A program made the translations under genes and the position numbers. From an uncultured Prevotellaceae bacterium (GTDB lineage Bacteria > Bacteroidota > Bacteroidia > Bacteroidales > Bacteroidaceae), in assembly GCA_900316505.1 (NCBI GenBank), contig ONDH01000022.1, positions 1 through 64,000 of the forward strand: 64,000 bases of DNA. Direction: 5' to 3'. The notes below the pieces were generated by a model, which was not told where the DNA came from, did not search any database, and saw only the letters and a list, made by a program, of their open reading frames with translations. The stretch's first letter is position 1, and each line of letters starts with the position of its first letter. Below are positions 33,087 through 40,881 of this stretch, piece by piece.

Positions 33087-33704
33087 ATGAAAGAAAACGC
33101 CGACTATAGCGTCCAACGCTGCGACGATGGCAAGTACCGCTGGAGGTATGAGCTTGACATGTGGAAGAACCCCAGCATCCTTATCCTCATATTCAAAATC
33201 TTCTTCTGGGTATGCATTGGTATATGGGGATTCATGATCATCCTCACACTTATCGAAGATGGGTGGAATTTGGACAAGATCTGGGACACTTCATTACCCT
33301 TCCTGATTCTCATAGGTGTGTTCACCGTCATCGCCTTGATTTCCTACGCCATTGTGGCTGCCATGTATGGTGGCAAATACATTGTGCTTTTCGAGATGGA
33401 TGAAAAGGGCGTCAATCACTGCCAAATCAATGCGCAGGCAATGAGAGCACGGAAACTGGGCATCATCACTGCTGCAGCAGGTGTTGCCACAGGCAATCTC
33501 ACCACTGCTGGCATCGGTGCCACATCTGCTTCACGCTCTTCCATGTACACCTCCTTCGACAACGTGAGAAGCGTTCAATGTCACAAGCATCGCAACCTCA
33601 TCAAGGTGAACGAGCGCTTTTTCAAGAATCAAGTGTATGTGCGTGACGAAGATTTTGACTTTGTGTATGAATACATCAAGTCACATTGTCCGAAAATCAG
33701 GTGA
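33087..33704 (+). CDS. two-TM membrane protein of unknown function
   Basis: This hypothetical protein of 205 residues starts MKENADYSVQRCDDGKYRW. The start at 33087 was chosen because the promoter box lies directly upstream, and earlier in-frame codons run back through the operon terminator. It has two hydrophobic segments (ILIFKIFFWVCIGIWGFMII and LPFLILIGVFTVIALISYAI). The cytoplasmic C-terminal half shows an Ala/Gly-rich stretch (ITAAAGVATGNLTTAGIGAT) and a PH-like end (VRSVQCHKHRNLIKVNERFF). I do not recognise a named family; it resembles small bacterial PH-domain-like membrane proteins. Confidence 0.75.
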   Translation: MKENADYSVQRCDDGKYRWRYELDMWKNPSILILIFKIFFWVCIGIWGFMIILTLIEDGWNLDKIWDTSLPFLILIGVFTVIALISYAIVAAMYGGKYIVLFEMDEKGVNHCQINAQAMRARKLGIITAAAGVATGNLTTAGIGATSASRSSMYTSFDNVRSVQCHKHRNLIKVNERFFKNQVYVRDEDFDFVYEYIKSHCPKIR

Positions 33705-33710
33705 AAAACA

Positions 33711-33756
33711 AAGGAAGGTCGCTCGTTTTGGCTAACAAGCGACCTTCCTTTTTTCT
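33711..33756. terminator. bidirectional terminator
   Basis: AAGGAAGGTCGCT (33711-33723) and AGCGACCTTCCTT (33738-33750) form a perfect 13-bp stem flanked by A-rich and T-rich runs. It serves both the two-TM gene (plus) and the 5'-nucleotidase gene (minus). Confidence 0.85.
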
Positions 33757-33768
33757 ATAGCTAATCTC

Positions 33769-35319
33769 CTACTTAATCACAGTGATACGTCCTTGTGGCT
33801 TCGCGTACTCTTGACCAATGTGACCATTCAGACGTTCCTTGATATAATCGATGAACACATCACTGTAGGTCTTCTTGGTTTCGAGCACGATAGGACAACC
33901 CTGCAAGGTGTTGTGCAATCCACCATCCGTCACACAATACTTGGTTGTGGCAAGCTTATAGGTGCGCTCCGGATTGATGGGCTCATACTGCTGAGTGGCA
34001 CCATTCAGCACCTGAACATCGCTGACACTGTGGTCTTTCACCTTGGTGGTGAACTTCAAGCCTGACACCTGAGGGAACTGTCCGTCAGGTTTAGGCAGGA
34101 AGCTGACAAGCTTCTTGAGCATCTCAAGGATAGTGCTGCCCTTCACTTCTGCCACCACAATATAGTTATCGTAAGGCAACAACGTGAGCAAGTCTCCATA
34201 CGTTAGGTCACCCGTCTTTTTCAACTCATTGCGGATACTGCCGCTATTAAGCACAGCAATGTCAGAACCCGTCATCAGTCGGTAAGCATCCGTCACGATG
34301 TCACCCGCATTCGCCTCACCCATACGGGCTGCCTCATTTCCAGCGTCATCAAGAATGCGCAAAGGCACCTCGCTCTTGCAAATCACACGGCTTGTCTGTG
34401 CCTCCAGCATGGCGTGAATGCTGTCAGTCACCTGTGCCACATAGGCATTCTTCTCCTTCACACTTTCAATAGGAATCAGCGAAGTGGTCATCTTGCCATC
34501 AGGCGTGATGAGCAGCTTGCCGATGTTGGCAAACTTCGTGCCTGTCTGAGTCACCACAATCGGTTTGCCCACCTTGTTCTTCACCGTGTCAGCCACAATC
34601 ACAGCGTGGCTGTGACCATCCAGCACGATGTCAATGTCCTTCGTATTCGCCACCGTCAGATGAGAGTCCGAATTGCGGTTCGTCTCCTCCTCACCCAGAT
34701 GAGAATCCACAATCACATAGTCAGCACCAGCCCTTCTTGCCTCATCCACCGCACGCTGCAGCTGCACAGCGATGTCCTCATGCTGCAAGTCATAGATGAG
34801 GTTGCCCTCGTCATCACGGAACGCATAAGCCTCCGTGTCCAGCGAGGTGGGTGTGGTCACACCGACAAAGGCGATGCGCTTATTGCCCAAACGCTTCATC
34901 ACGTAGGGAGCAAACACCGACCTCTCCATCTTTACGTCATAGAGATTGCAGCACACCACCGGCACGGGCACCTGACGCAGAAGTTGGAACATACGCTCCA
35001 TGCCATAGTCAAACTCATGGTTGCCCATCGTGATGGCATCATACCCCACAGCCTTCATCACATCCACCACATACTGTCCCTTCGAGATGGCACCCACTGT
35101 CATGCCCTGCACATAGTCACCATTCGACACCAGCACCACATACGCCGTGTCGGCAATCGCATCGCGCAAACCAGCCAGCTTTGCATAACCATCCACAGCG
35201 CAATGCACATCATTCTCATAGAGCACCACAATGCTCTTGTCCTGCAGGTTCTGAGCCTGCACGAAAACAGCAGACAACAGACAGCACGACATCAGTAAAA
35301 ACTTCAAAAAACTTTTCAT
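33769..35319 (-). CDS. secreted 5'-nucleotidase / metallophosphoesterase (UshA-like)
   Basis: This is a periplasmic nucleotidase of 516 residues with a signal peptide (FLLMSCCLLSAVFVQAQ). The N-terminal calcineurin-like phosphoesterase domain shows metal-ligand motifs ENDVH (about residues 35-39), SNGDYVQG, TMGNHEFDYG near residue 97, and later DGHSHA. The C-terminal 5'-nucleotidase domain contains AVLNSGSIRNEL and LLTLLPYDNYIVV. It probably releases phosphate and nucleosides from nucleotides or UDP-sugars outside the cell membrane. It is a single gene ending at a shared bidirectional terminator. Confidence 0.92.
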   Translation of the reverse strand: MKSFLKFLLMSCCLLSAVFVQAQNLQDKSIVVLYENDVHCAVDGYAKLAGLRDAIADTAYVVLVSNGDYVQGMTVGAISKGQYVVDVMKAVGYDAITMGNHEFDYGMERMFQLLRQVPVPVVCCNLYDVKMERSVFAPYVMKRLGNKRIAFVGVTTPTSLDTEAYAFRDDEGNLIYDLQHEDIAVQLQRAVDEARRAGADYVIVDSHLGEEETNRNSDSHLTVANTKDIDIVLDGHSHAVIVADTVKNKVGKPIVVTQTGTKFANIGKLLITPDGKMTTSLIPIESVKEKNAYVAQVTDSIHAMLEAQTSRVICKSEVPLRILDDAGNEAARMGEANAGDIVTDAYRLMTGSDIAVLNSGSIRNELKKTGDLTYGDLLTLLPYDNYIVVAEVKGSTILEMLKKLVSFLPKPDGQFPQVSGLKFTTKVKDHSVSDVQVLNGATQQYEPINPERTYKLATTKYCVTDGGLHNTLQGCPIVLETKKTYSDVFIDYIKERLNGHIGQEYAKPQGRITVIK

Positions 35320-35433
35320 GATTTCATTCTTTCAAATTAAATTTTTGGCAAAGATACAAATTTTAATCCATAATTCGCCACGTGCCATTCATAATTATTA
35401 TTGATTTTATTGTGGATTATGAATTATATTTCG

Positions 35434-35441
35434 TATCTTTG
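35434..35441 (+). promoter_or_regulatory. promoter of GH51 gene
   Basis: TATCTTTG lies 21 nt after TTG and 47 bp before the GH51 start. The spacer and flanks are AT-rich. Confidence 0.55.
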
Positions 35442-35488
35442 TCCCCGAATAACTTTATTAACGACACATTCTAACTAACAACTAACTT

Positions 35489-37492
35489 ATGAAAAGAATC
35501 TTTTCTATTTGTGCAACAATGATGGCGGCTGCAAGCTTGGCAGCACAAACACCCACGTTTGACGTGAACACCACCAAGGTGGGAGGTCCTATCCCCTCCA
35601 CCATGTACGGCATCTTTTTCGAGGACATCAACTATGCTGCCGATGGCGGTCTGTATGGCGAGCTGGTGAAGAACCGCTCGTTCGAGTTCCCCAACAACTA
35701 TGCCGGTTGGGACATCTCCGGCAAGGTGACCTTGAAGGATGATGGTCCATTCAACAAAAACCCTCATTATGTACGCTTGGCACCCTCTGGACACAGCGAC
35801 AAGCACACCATGATCGAGAACCACGGTTTCTTTGGCATGGGTGTGAAGGGAGGCGCTGAATACCGCTTTTCCGTGTGGGCACGTGTTCCTGATGGCGGCA
35901 CTGCCAAACTTTGGATTGACCTTGTCGATAACGCCACCATGACAGACGACCAGAAATTGGGCAATGGCAGTGTGGAGGTCAGTGGCAAGGAATGGAAAAA
36001 ATACACCGCCATCCTCAAGCCCAGCCGCACGTTTGACAAGGCACATCTGCGTATATGGGGCGACTCGAAAGTGACCACCGATGTGGAGCACGTAAGCCTC
36101 TTCCCTGTTGACACCTACAAAGGACACGAGAACGGCATGCGCAAAGACTTGGCAGAGAGTCTCGAACAGCTGCATCCAGGCGTGTTCCGTTTCCCCGGTG
36201 GTTGCATTGTTGAAGGCACCGACCTCGCCACACGCTACCAATGGAAGAACTCGGTGGGTCCCGTGGAAAATCGTCCACTGAACGAGAACCGTTGGCACTA
36301 CACCTTCACACACCGCTACTTCCCCGACTATTTCCAGAGCTACGGACTTGGCTTCTTCGAATACTTCCAACTCTCTGAAGAGATTGGCGCAGAACCCCTT
36401 CCTGTGGTAAGCGTGGGACTTTCCTGCGAATTCCAGAACGGTTCCAACCGCAGCGATGCCCATGTGCCTGTGGACCAGTTGCAGCCCTACATAGACGATG
36501 TGCTCGACCTCATCGAATTTGCCAATGGCGACCCAGCCAAGAACCAATGGGCAAAACTCCGTGCCGACATGGGCCACCCTGCCCCATTCAACCTGAAGTA
36601 TGTAGGTATCGGTAACGAACAGTGGGGTGCCATCTATCCCGAAAATCTGAAGCCATTCGTGGAGCAAGTGCGCAAGAAATATCCCAACATCAAGATTGTG
36701 GGCACAAGTGGTCCTGACTCAGAAGGCAAGGAATTTGACTATCTGTGGCCTGAGATGCGCAAGATAGGTGCCGACCTTGTGGACGAGCACTACTACCGCA
36801 ACGAGCAGTGGTTCCTCGGCACTCCCGAAGCCAAGCAGCGTTGGGGAAACTGTGGCGCCAACCGCTACGACAGCTATCCACGCAAAGGTCCGAAGGTGTT
36901 TGCAGGCGAATATGCTTGCCATGGCGCTGGCAAGAAGTGGAACCACTTCAACGCAGCCCTGATGGAAGCCGCCTTCATGACAGGCTTGGAGCGTAATGCC
37001 GACGTGGTGGAGATGGCGACATACGCACCCCTCTTTGCCCATGTGGAAGGTTGGCAGTGGCGTCCCGATGCCATCTGGTACGATAACCTGCGCAAGTTCA
37101 ACTCCTGCGCTTACTACGTACAGCAGCTCTACTCGCTCAACAAGGGCACCAACATGCTCACCCTCACTATGAACGGCAAGCCCGTGGCAGGCAATCCCGA
37201 CCAAAATGGACTCTTCGCATCAGCCGTCTTCGACAAAAACACGAATGAGGTCATTGTGAAGGTGGTGAACACCAGCGACAAGGAACAGGAAGTGATACTC
37301 AACCTCAAGGGCATGAAGGGCGTTCACGCTACCGAAGTGATTACCTTCCACAGCGACAATCTCACGGCAGAGAACACCCTCGACGAGCCCACGAAGATCA
37401 TTCCCCGAACCTCTTCACACACACTGGAAACTCCCGCACAAAAAGTGACCGTTCCAGCACATACATTTAATGTGTATAAGATTAAGAAATAA
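35489..37492 (+). CDS. alpha-L-arabinofuranosidase, GH51
   Basis: This secreted glycoside hydrolase of 667 residues removes arabinose side chains from arabinoxylan or arabinan. It has a signal peptide (MKRIFSICATMMAAASLAAQ). The N-terminal region around YGIFFEDINYAADGGLYGEL and a CBM4-like segment (about residues 70-210) precede the GH51 barrel. The acid/base Glu sits in GIGNEQWG (about residue 377) and the nucleophile Glu in FAGEYACHG (about 473). A beta-sandwich closes the protein. A degraded signal-peptide copy of a similar gene lies at 38029-38151 on the other strand. No SusC/D pair is next to it. Confidence 0.93.
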   Translation: MKRIFSICATMMAAASLAAQTPTFDVNTTKVGGPIPSTMYGIFFEDINYAADGGLYGELVKNRSFEFPNNYAGWDISGKVTLKDDGPFNKNPHYVRLAPSGHSDKHTMIENHGFFGMGVKGGAEYRFSVWARVPDGGTAKLWIDLVDNATMTDDQKLGNGSVEVSGKEWKKYTAILKPSRTFDKAHLRIWGDSKVTTDVEHVSLFPVDTYKGHENGMRKDLAESLEQLHPGVFRFPGGCIVEGTDLATRYQWKNSVGPVENRPLNENRWHYTFTHRYFPDYFQSYGLGFFEYFQLSEEIGAEPLPVVSVGLSCEFQNGSNRSDAHVPVDQLQPYIDDVLDLIEFANGDPAKNQWAKLRADMGHPAPFNLKYVGIGNEQWGAIYPENLKPFVEQVRKKYPNIKIVGTSGPDSEGKEFDYLWPEMRKIGADLVDEHYYRNEQWFLGTPEAKQRWGNCGANRYDSYPRKGPKVFAGEYACHGAGKKWNHFNAALMEAAFMTGLERNADVVEMATYAPLFAHVEGWQWRPDAIWYDNLRKFNSCAYYVQQLYSLNKGTNMLTLTMNGKPVAGNPDQNGLFASAVFDKNTNEVIVKVVNTSDKEQEVILNLKGMKGVHATEVITFHSDNLTAENTLDEPTKIIPRTSSHTLETPAQKVTVPAHTFNVYKIKK

Positions 37493-37496
37493 GTCA

Positions 37497-37650
37497 ATGA
37501 CTTAATTTTTTGAAGTGATCGCTGCGCTCGAAGTAGTCGAAGATAAAGGAGTTAACGACGTTTGTCATGCTGATGGTTTTTTCACTGTCAAGCATCGTCG
37601 TTAACTCCTTTAACTTCGATTACTTCGTCACTTCCGAAAGTTGAGTCATT
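37497..37650. repeat. nested palindromic element after GH51, AAGGAGTTAACGACG arms
   Basis: The perfect 15-bp arms AAGGAGTTAACGACG (37546-37560) and CGTCGTTAACTCCTT (37596-37610) surround a loop with CATGCTGATGG. Further out, GAAGTAGTCGAAG is answered by CTTCGATTACTTC, and outermost ATGACTTAA by TTGAGTCAT. The element has concentric shells and probably terminates the GH51 transcript. Confidence 0.85.
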
Positions 37651-37686
37651 TTTCATTTATCATTTAGCGCAGCGTAAACATACCCT

Positions 37687-37985
37687 TTGAGGATAGCCCT
37701 TACACAGGATTGAGAATGCCCCTTAAGCAGAAGTGAGAATACCCCTTAAGCACGAACGAGTATAGCCTTGACACAGAAGCGAGAATATTAGTGACATCGA
37801 GCTGAGTATATTAGTGACGCTTGATGTTGTATACGAGTGACATTGAAGTGTGTATATGAGTGACGCTGAAAGGTGTTTATGAACTACGTGCGCACCGTGC
37901 GCATCTCATTTCGTACACCCAGCGCATAATATTACGGGCACTCAGCGCATGTTATTTCGCGCTGAGTGCCCGTGTTTGATGATAC
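37687..37985. repeat. 23-bp brick array C (13 units in perfect register)
   Basis: Thirteen consecutive 23-bp units occur without one indel (starts 37687, 37710, 37733, 37756, 37779, 37802, 37825, 37848, 37871, 37894, 37917, 37940, 37963). The first eight share TGAG or GTAT/GAAT followed by CCCTTAAGCA or TAGTGAC blocks. Units 10-12 carry GCGCAT and match array A (13050-13141) inverted. Units are degenerate outside these blocks, and the DNA is non-coding on both strands. The array occupies much of the 814-bp gap after GH51. Confidence 0.9.
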
Positions 37986-38028
37986 AAGTACAATCATTTT
38001 GTCATTTCTTAAACAACACAGTCGCACA

Positions 38029-38151
38029 TTATGAATCTTGTAAGGCAAGAGAGAGGTGACAGTGGCCTGTCCCCATTGTCATGTCATGAGTCTGCGCTGT
38101 CATGCCTGCAGCCATCATCGCTGTTGCACAAATAGAAAAGATTTTTTTTAT
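38029..38151 (-). pseudogene. signal-peptide remnant resembling the GH51 gene start
   Basis: Read on the minus strand, the sequence encodes (I)KKIFSICATAMMAAGMTAQT, nearly the GH51 signal peptide (MKRIFSICATMMAAASLAAQ). About 20 more residues follow before a stop at 38029-38031. The first codon is ATA where ATG is expected. Upstream, a TATCTTTG box (minus, 38207-38214) and a leader of ACTAACAAAC words are intact. This looks like the 5' end of a deleted secreted-enzyme gene; a functional short peptide with a non-standard start cannot be excluded. Confidence 0.5.
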
Positions 38152-38224
38152 AAAATGAGTTGTTTGTTAGTTAGTTGTTTAGTTTATTAGTTTGTTAGAT
38201 ATGGTGCAAAGATAATGAAAAAAA

Positions 38225-38317
38225 TTGATAATTGACAATTGATAATTAGCCATTCGGGGCGTATTTTTTATACAGAAAACAAGCCGGACAACAAAATTAT
38301 CAATTGTCAATTATCAA
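38225..38317. repeat. palindromic element, TTGATAATTGACAATT arms
   Basis: The perfect 23-bp inverted arms at 38225-38247 and 38295-38317 (words TTGATAATT, GACAATT) surround a loop with the core variant CCATTCGGGG. The right arm supplies the last codons and stop of the Fic gene (LVDN then stop). Confidence 0.85.
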
Positions 38318-39410
38318 CCAACTCGTAATTGGTAGAGCGGCCTCCTTCGTCTGTCTTGCAGAGGATATGCTTCTCCATCAGCGATTGGATGTCACGTAGC
38401 GCCGTGTCTTGCGAACAATGGTTGATCTTGGCGTATTTCTGCGTGGTCAGTTTGCCCTCGAAGCCATCCCATAGACGATTGAGCATCTTGCGCTGACGCT
38501 CGTTCATTTCGGTATCCTTGTGCCGCGCCCAGAACTCGGTTTTGTGCAACACGCGGTCGGTTGTTTGCAATCCGTTAAGTAATGCATTGCGCAATGCACC
38601 AACGAACCACATCAGCCACGGTGTGATGTCTATCGAACCCTTCTGCGCTTGCTCCAACGCATCGTAATAGTTTTTCTTCTGCCGCATTATCTCCGCAGAC
38701 AGACTATAGAAACGTTTGGGGCTTTTGTCTGCTCGTGCCAGCATCATCTCCGTGATGATGCGTGCCATGCGACCGTTGCCGTCATCGAATGGATGAACAG
38801 TGACAAACCACAGGTGCGCTATCGCCGCACGGATGATCGGATCAGTCTTGTCGTCAGTATTGACCCATTGGATGAGCTGCTTCATCATCACCGGCACAGC
38901 GTCGCTTGGCGGAGCCTCGAAATGCACTTTCTGCTTGCCCATCGGACCGCTGACGACTTGCATCGGCTCATCGCCTACACGCCAGTTAGCTACGGTAATC
39001 TTATATCCGTCGCTATAACCCAACGGAAAGAAAGCGGCATGCCAAGCGAACATCCGTTCATCGGTCAGCGGTTCGGCGAACGACTGTGTGGCTTGCATCA
39101 GGGCATTGACCACACCTTCCGTGTAATGGTCGGTGCGCTCCATGCCGGCTGTCTCCAATCCGAGATGTCGCGCTACACTGCTGCGCACGCTATCGGCATT
39201 GAGCACCACGCCCTCTATCTGCGACGAACCAAGGATTTCGCTTGTAAGCACTTCCACCTGTGCTGCCACGCCCTCGAAGCCCAAAGCAGCCATGCGTCCG
39301 AGCAACAGTCCTTGCAGGGTGTGTACTTCACCAAGCGGGGTGAGCAATACATCCGTGTTCCACTCAAATTGAGGGAATCGAGCATTCTGCCAAAGATAGA
39401 TTTCTTTCAT
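38307..39410 (-). CDS. Fic/DOC-family AMP-transferase with DUF4172 N-terminus
   Basis: This Fic-domain protein of 367 residues transfers AMP (or another nucleotide group) from a nucleotide to a target protein. The start at 39410 gives MKEIYLWQNARFPQFEWNTD, the DUF4172 N-terminus. A class II inhibitory motif is visible as SSQIEG at residues 62-67, so activity should be self-restrained. The Fic motif HPFDDGNGR lies at residues 206-214 with the catalytic His206. A C-terminal winged-helix region (LTTQKYAKINHCSQDTALRD) may bind DNA or a target. There is no antitoxin gene beside it. The minus-strand box TACCTTTG at 39520-39527 may drive it. Confidence 0.9.
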   Translation of the reverse strand: MKEIYLWQNARFPQFEWNTDVLLTPLGEVHTLQGLLLGRMAALGFEGVAAQVEVLTSEILGSSQIEGVVLNADSVRSSVARHLGLETAGMERTDHYTEGVVNALMQATQSFAEPLTDERMFAWHAAFFPLGYSDGYKITVANWRVGDEPMQVVSGPMGKQKVHFEAPPSDAVPVMMKQLIQWVNTDDKTDPIIRAAIAHLWFVTVHPFDDGNGRMARIITEMMLARADKSPKRFYSLSAEIMRQKKNYYDALEQAQKGSIDITPWLMWFVGALRNALLNGLQTTDRVLHKTEFWARHKDTEMNERQRKMLNRLWDGFEGKLTTQKYAKINHCSQDTALRDIQSLMEKHILCKTDEGGRSTNYELVDN

Positions 39411-39519
39411 ACTTTTGTGTAACCTATTTTCGTTGTGCGGCGAATGCAATCTCTTATCTCCGCATTCATGCGGTGAATAATGCAGCTTTTCTCCGCATTT
39501 TATTCGCAAATTTGCGCCA

Positions 39520-39527
39520 CAAAGGTA
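39520..39527 (-). promoter_or_regulatory. promoter -7 box of Fic gene
   Basis: TACCTTTG on the minus strand, 109 bp upstream of the Fic start. The leader holds a small inverted repeat (CCGCATTCATGCGG at about 39462), possibly regulatory. Confidence 0.45.
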
Positions 39528-39669
39528 CGACAATCATCTTAAACGTGCAAACAAAACGCCATATTTCACACACAACAGTTTTCTTTATGGTATAATCCGG
39601 AACAAACACCCACAAAGCTGGTGAGCCTTGTGGGTGTCTACATTAAGTGTTTCTGAAAGTTATTTCACC

Positions 39670-39771
39670 TTATTGGGCAGGTTTACCATTCGTGTCGTAC
39701 TCCTTGCCATTCTTGATGATGACGACACTTCCCTTGCGGAGCACCTTCTTGGGTGGTGTAAAAATGAGTTT
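39670..39771 (-). pseudogene. C-terminal remnant of a secreted protein
   Basis: On the minus strand a short open frame after a stop encodes KKVLRKGSVVIIKNGKEYD, then TNGKPAQ and a stop at 39670-39672. Tails of the type KVLRNGQ-IIIRDGKEYN are common at the ends of large secreted Prevotella proteins. No start and no body are present, so this is the leftover 3' end of a deleted gene. It may belong with the signal-peptide remnant at 38029, although the Fic gene now lies between them. Confidence 0.5.
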
Positions 39772-39857
39772 CTAAAACAAAACCTTGTGACAAAGGAAAT
39801 AGGGGAAGAAAGAACTTTCCAATCCGTTTTAAGCGTTTCGTGTTTGAGTGAAAAACA

Positions 39858-39983
39858 ATGCATTTTTTCGCAAAACTCATTGCTACCTTTCCCGGCATCA
39901 CCGATGTCTGGGACGGGCTGAAGATTGACGGCAAGAATTTTGAGGACGTCATCAATCACTCTTATATCGTTGCTCTAAACTGA
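39858..39983 (+). pseudogene. 41-residue gene fragment or orphan small ORF
   Basis: The ORF encodes MHFFAKLIATFPGITDVWDG, then LKIDGKNFEDVINHSY and ends just before a bidirectional terminator. Its composition looks like real coding sequence, but it is preceded in frame by a stop and has no promoter. I do not recognise the family. It is most likely the 3' end of a lost gene. The rest of the gap 39411-40024 holds only the fragment at 39670 and the Fic leader. Confidence 0.35.
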
Positions 39984-39990
39984 TGACATA

Positions 39991-40026
39991 AAAAAGATGC
40001 AGGACTTTCCAGCCCTGCATCTTTTT
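39991..40026. terminator. bidirectional terminator
   Basis: AAAAGATGCAGG and CCTGCATCTTTT form a perfect 12-bp stem with a 10-nt loop, with A and T runs outside. It ends the minus-strand defence-like operon and the plus-strand fragment at 39858. Confidence 0.85.
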
Positions 40027-40870
40027 ATTCACTTCTATACAACTCGTCAAGCGACTGTCCTGCATCGTTTATCCAATGCATCCACCCATTACAACTGCGT
40101 CCAGAGCAATAGCTTGCGGCTGTGCTGGGGCTGGCTAGAACATAGTCACGCTGCAATTCCCAAAAACCGTCCTTTGTAGGCTTTGACATCGCAGCAATGA
40201 TAGCATTACGTTTTTCACCATCTTTATAGGATGGAACTGTGCTTTGCGGCAACAGGCTTCCTTTCAGTATACGCATGGAATGGTCTGTTTCGTTGTAAAT
40301 GGCGCATGCATTACACTCACGCACTTTGATGTGGAATAGGTTCTCGCCCTTCTTCATGGATTTCTTTTCCTGCTTCTCAAAGATGGGACATCCAATGAAG
40401 GAAGAAAGCAGGCGCACATCATCAAAGAATTCTTCCATGATGTCAATTTGATAGTTCGATAACGAGATTTCCTTGCCCGATTGCTCATTCATCACACCAT
40501 ATTGTGCACAATCATTTGCAAGGTCTATTGCTCTCCTTTCCAAGTATTGCACATCAGCCTTGTTGATGCTTTCATCCTTTGCCACAAACATCAAGCACTT
40601 ATTCCAAAACAATTTGTGCGCCTTGTGATTGTTGATGCGTTTCACGCCATTGGTTGTTTCGCCAATATAAGCTTGTGCGCTACCATTCTCGTCTTCGCCA
40701 AGCAGCATGTACAATGCAGGTCGTGAACTTTCCTCCAACTGGCTCACCATATCAAACTCAGACTTTGGAAAAACAATCATTTCACAAATCTTATTGCTGA
40801 TGAACACAGTACGGATTCCATTGGGGTCTCCTGTTCGCAAATGCGTTGTTATTACTTTCCCTCGTACCAT
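40025..40870 (-). CDS. GIY-YIG nuclease-like protein with DUF4357
   Basis: This protein of 281 residues has an N-terminal GIY-YIG-like nuclease domain (PALYMLLGEDENGSAQAYIGE, with Tyr and the YIGE motif, then KRINNHKA) and a C-terminal DUF4357 domain. The latter contains CNACAIYNETDHSMRILKGS and SYCSGRSCNGWMHWIN. The start at 40870 lies 12 bp after the DUF262-HNH stop; an ATG at 40918 would overlap that gene by 37 bp. It is the last gene of the methylase operon. DUF4357 is often found beside restriction-modification genes. Probable role is DNA cleavage; whether modified or unmodified DNA is cut is unknown. Confidence 0.85.
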   Translation of the reverse strand: MVRGKVITTHLRTGDPNGIRTVFISNKICEMIVFPKSEFDMVSQLEESSRPALYMLLGEDENGSAQAYIGETTNGVKRINNHKAHKLFWNKCLMFVAKDESINKADVQYLERRAIDLANDCAQYGVMNEQSGKEISLSNYQIDIMEEFFDDVRLLSSFIGCPIFEKQEKKSMKKGENLFHIKVRECNACAIYNETDHSMRILKGSLLPQSTVPSYKDGEKRNAIIAAMSKPTKDGFWELQRDYVLASPSTAASYCSGRSCNGWMHWINDAGQSLDELYRSE

Positions 40871-40881
40871 ATTACTCTTCT

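Noticed and set aside
34414..35298. Plus-strand open frame (294 codons) opposite the 5'-nucleotidase gene
   Set aside because: It is rich in His and Arg with no domain and no promoter; the sense strand has full metallophosphatase motifs.
35471..36667. Minus-strand open frame (398 codons) opposite GH51
   Set aside because: No domain is recognised, and the sense strand encodes the complete GH51 with catalytic residues.
37687..37985. Possible CRISPR array
   Set aside because: Units are contiguous at 23 bp with no conserved repeat alternating with unique spacers, and no cas genes are present.
38000..38030. Possible tRNA or small RNA near the end of array C
   Set aside because: No cloverleaf or conserved tRNA boxes could be found here or elsewhere in the window.
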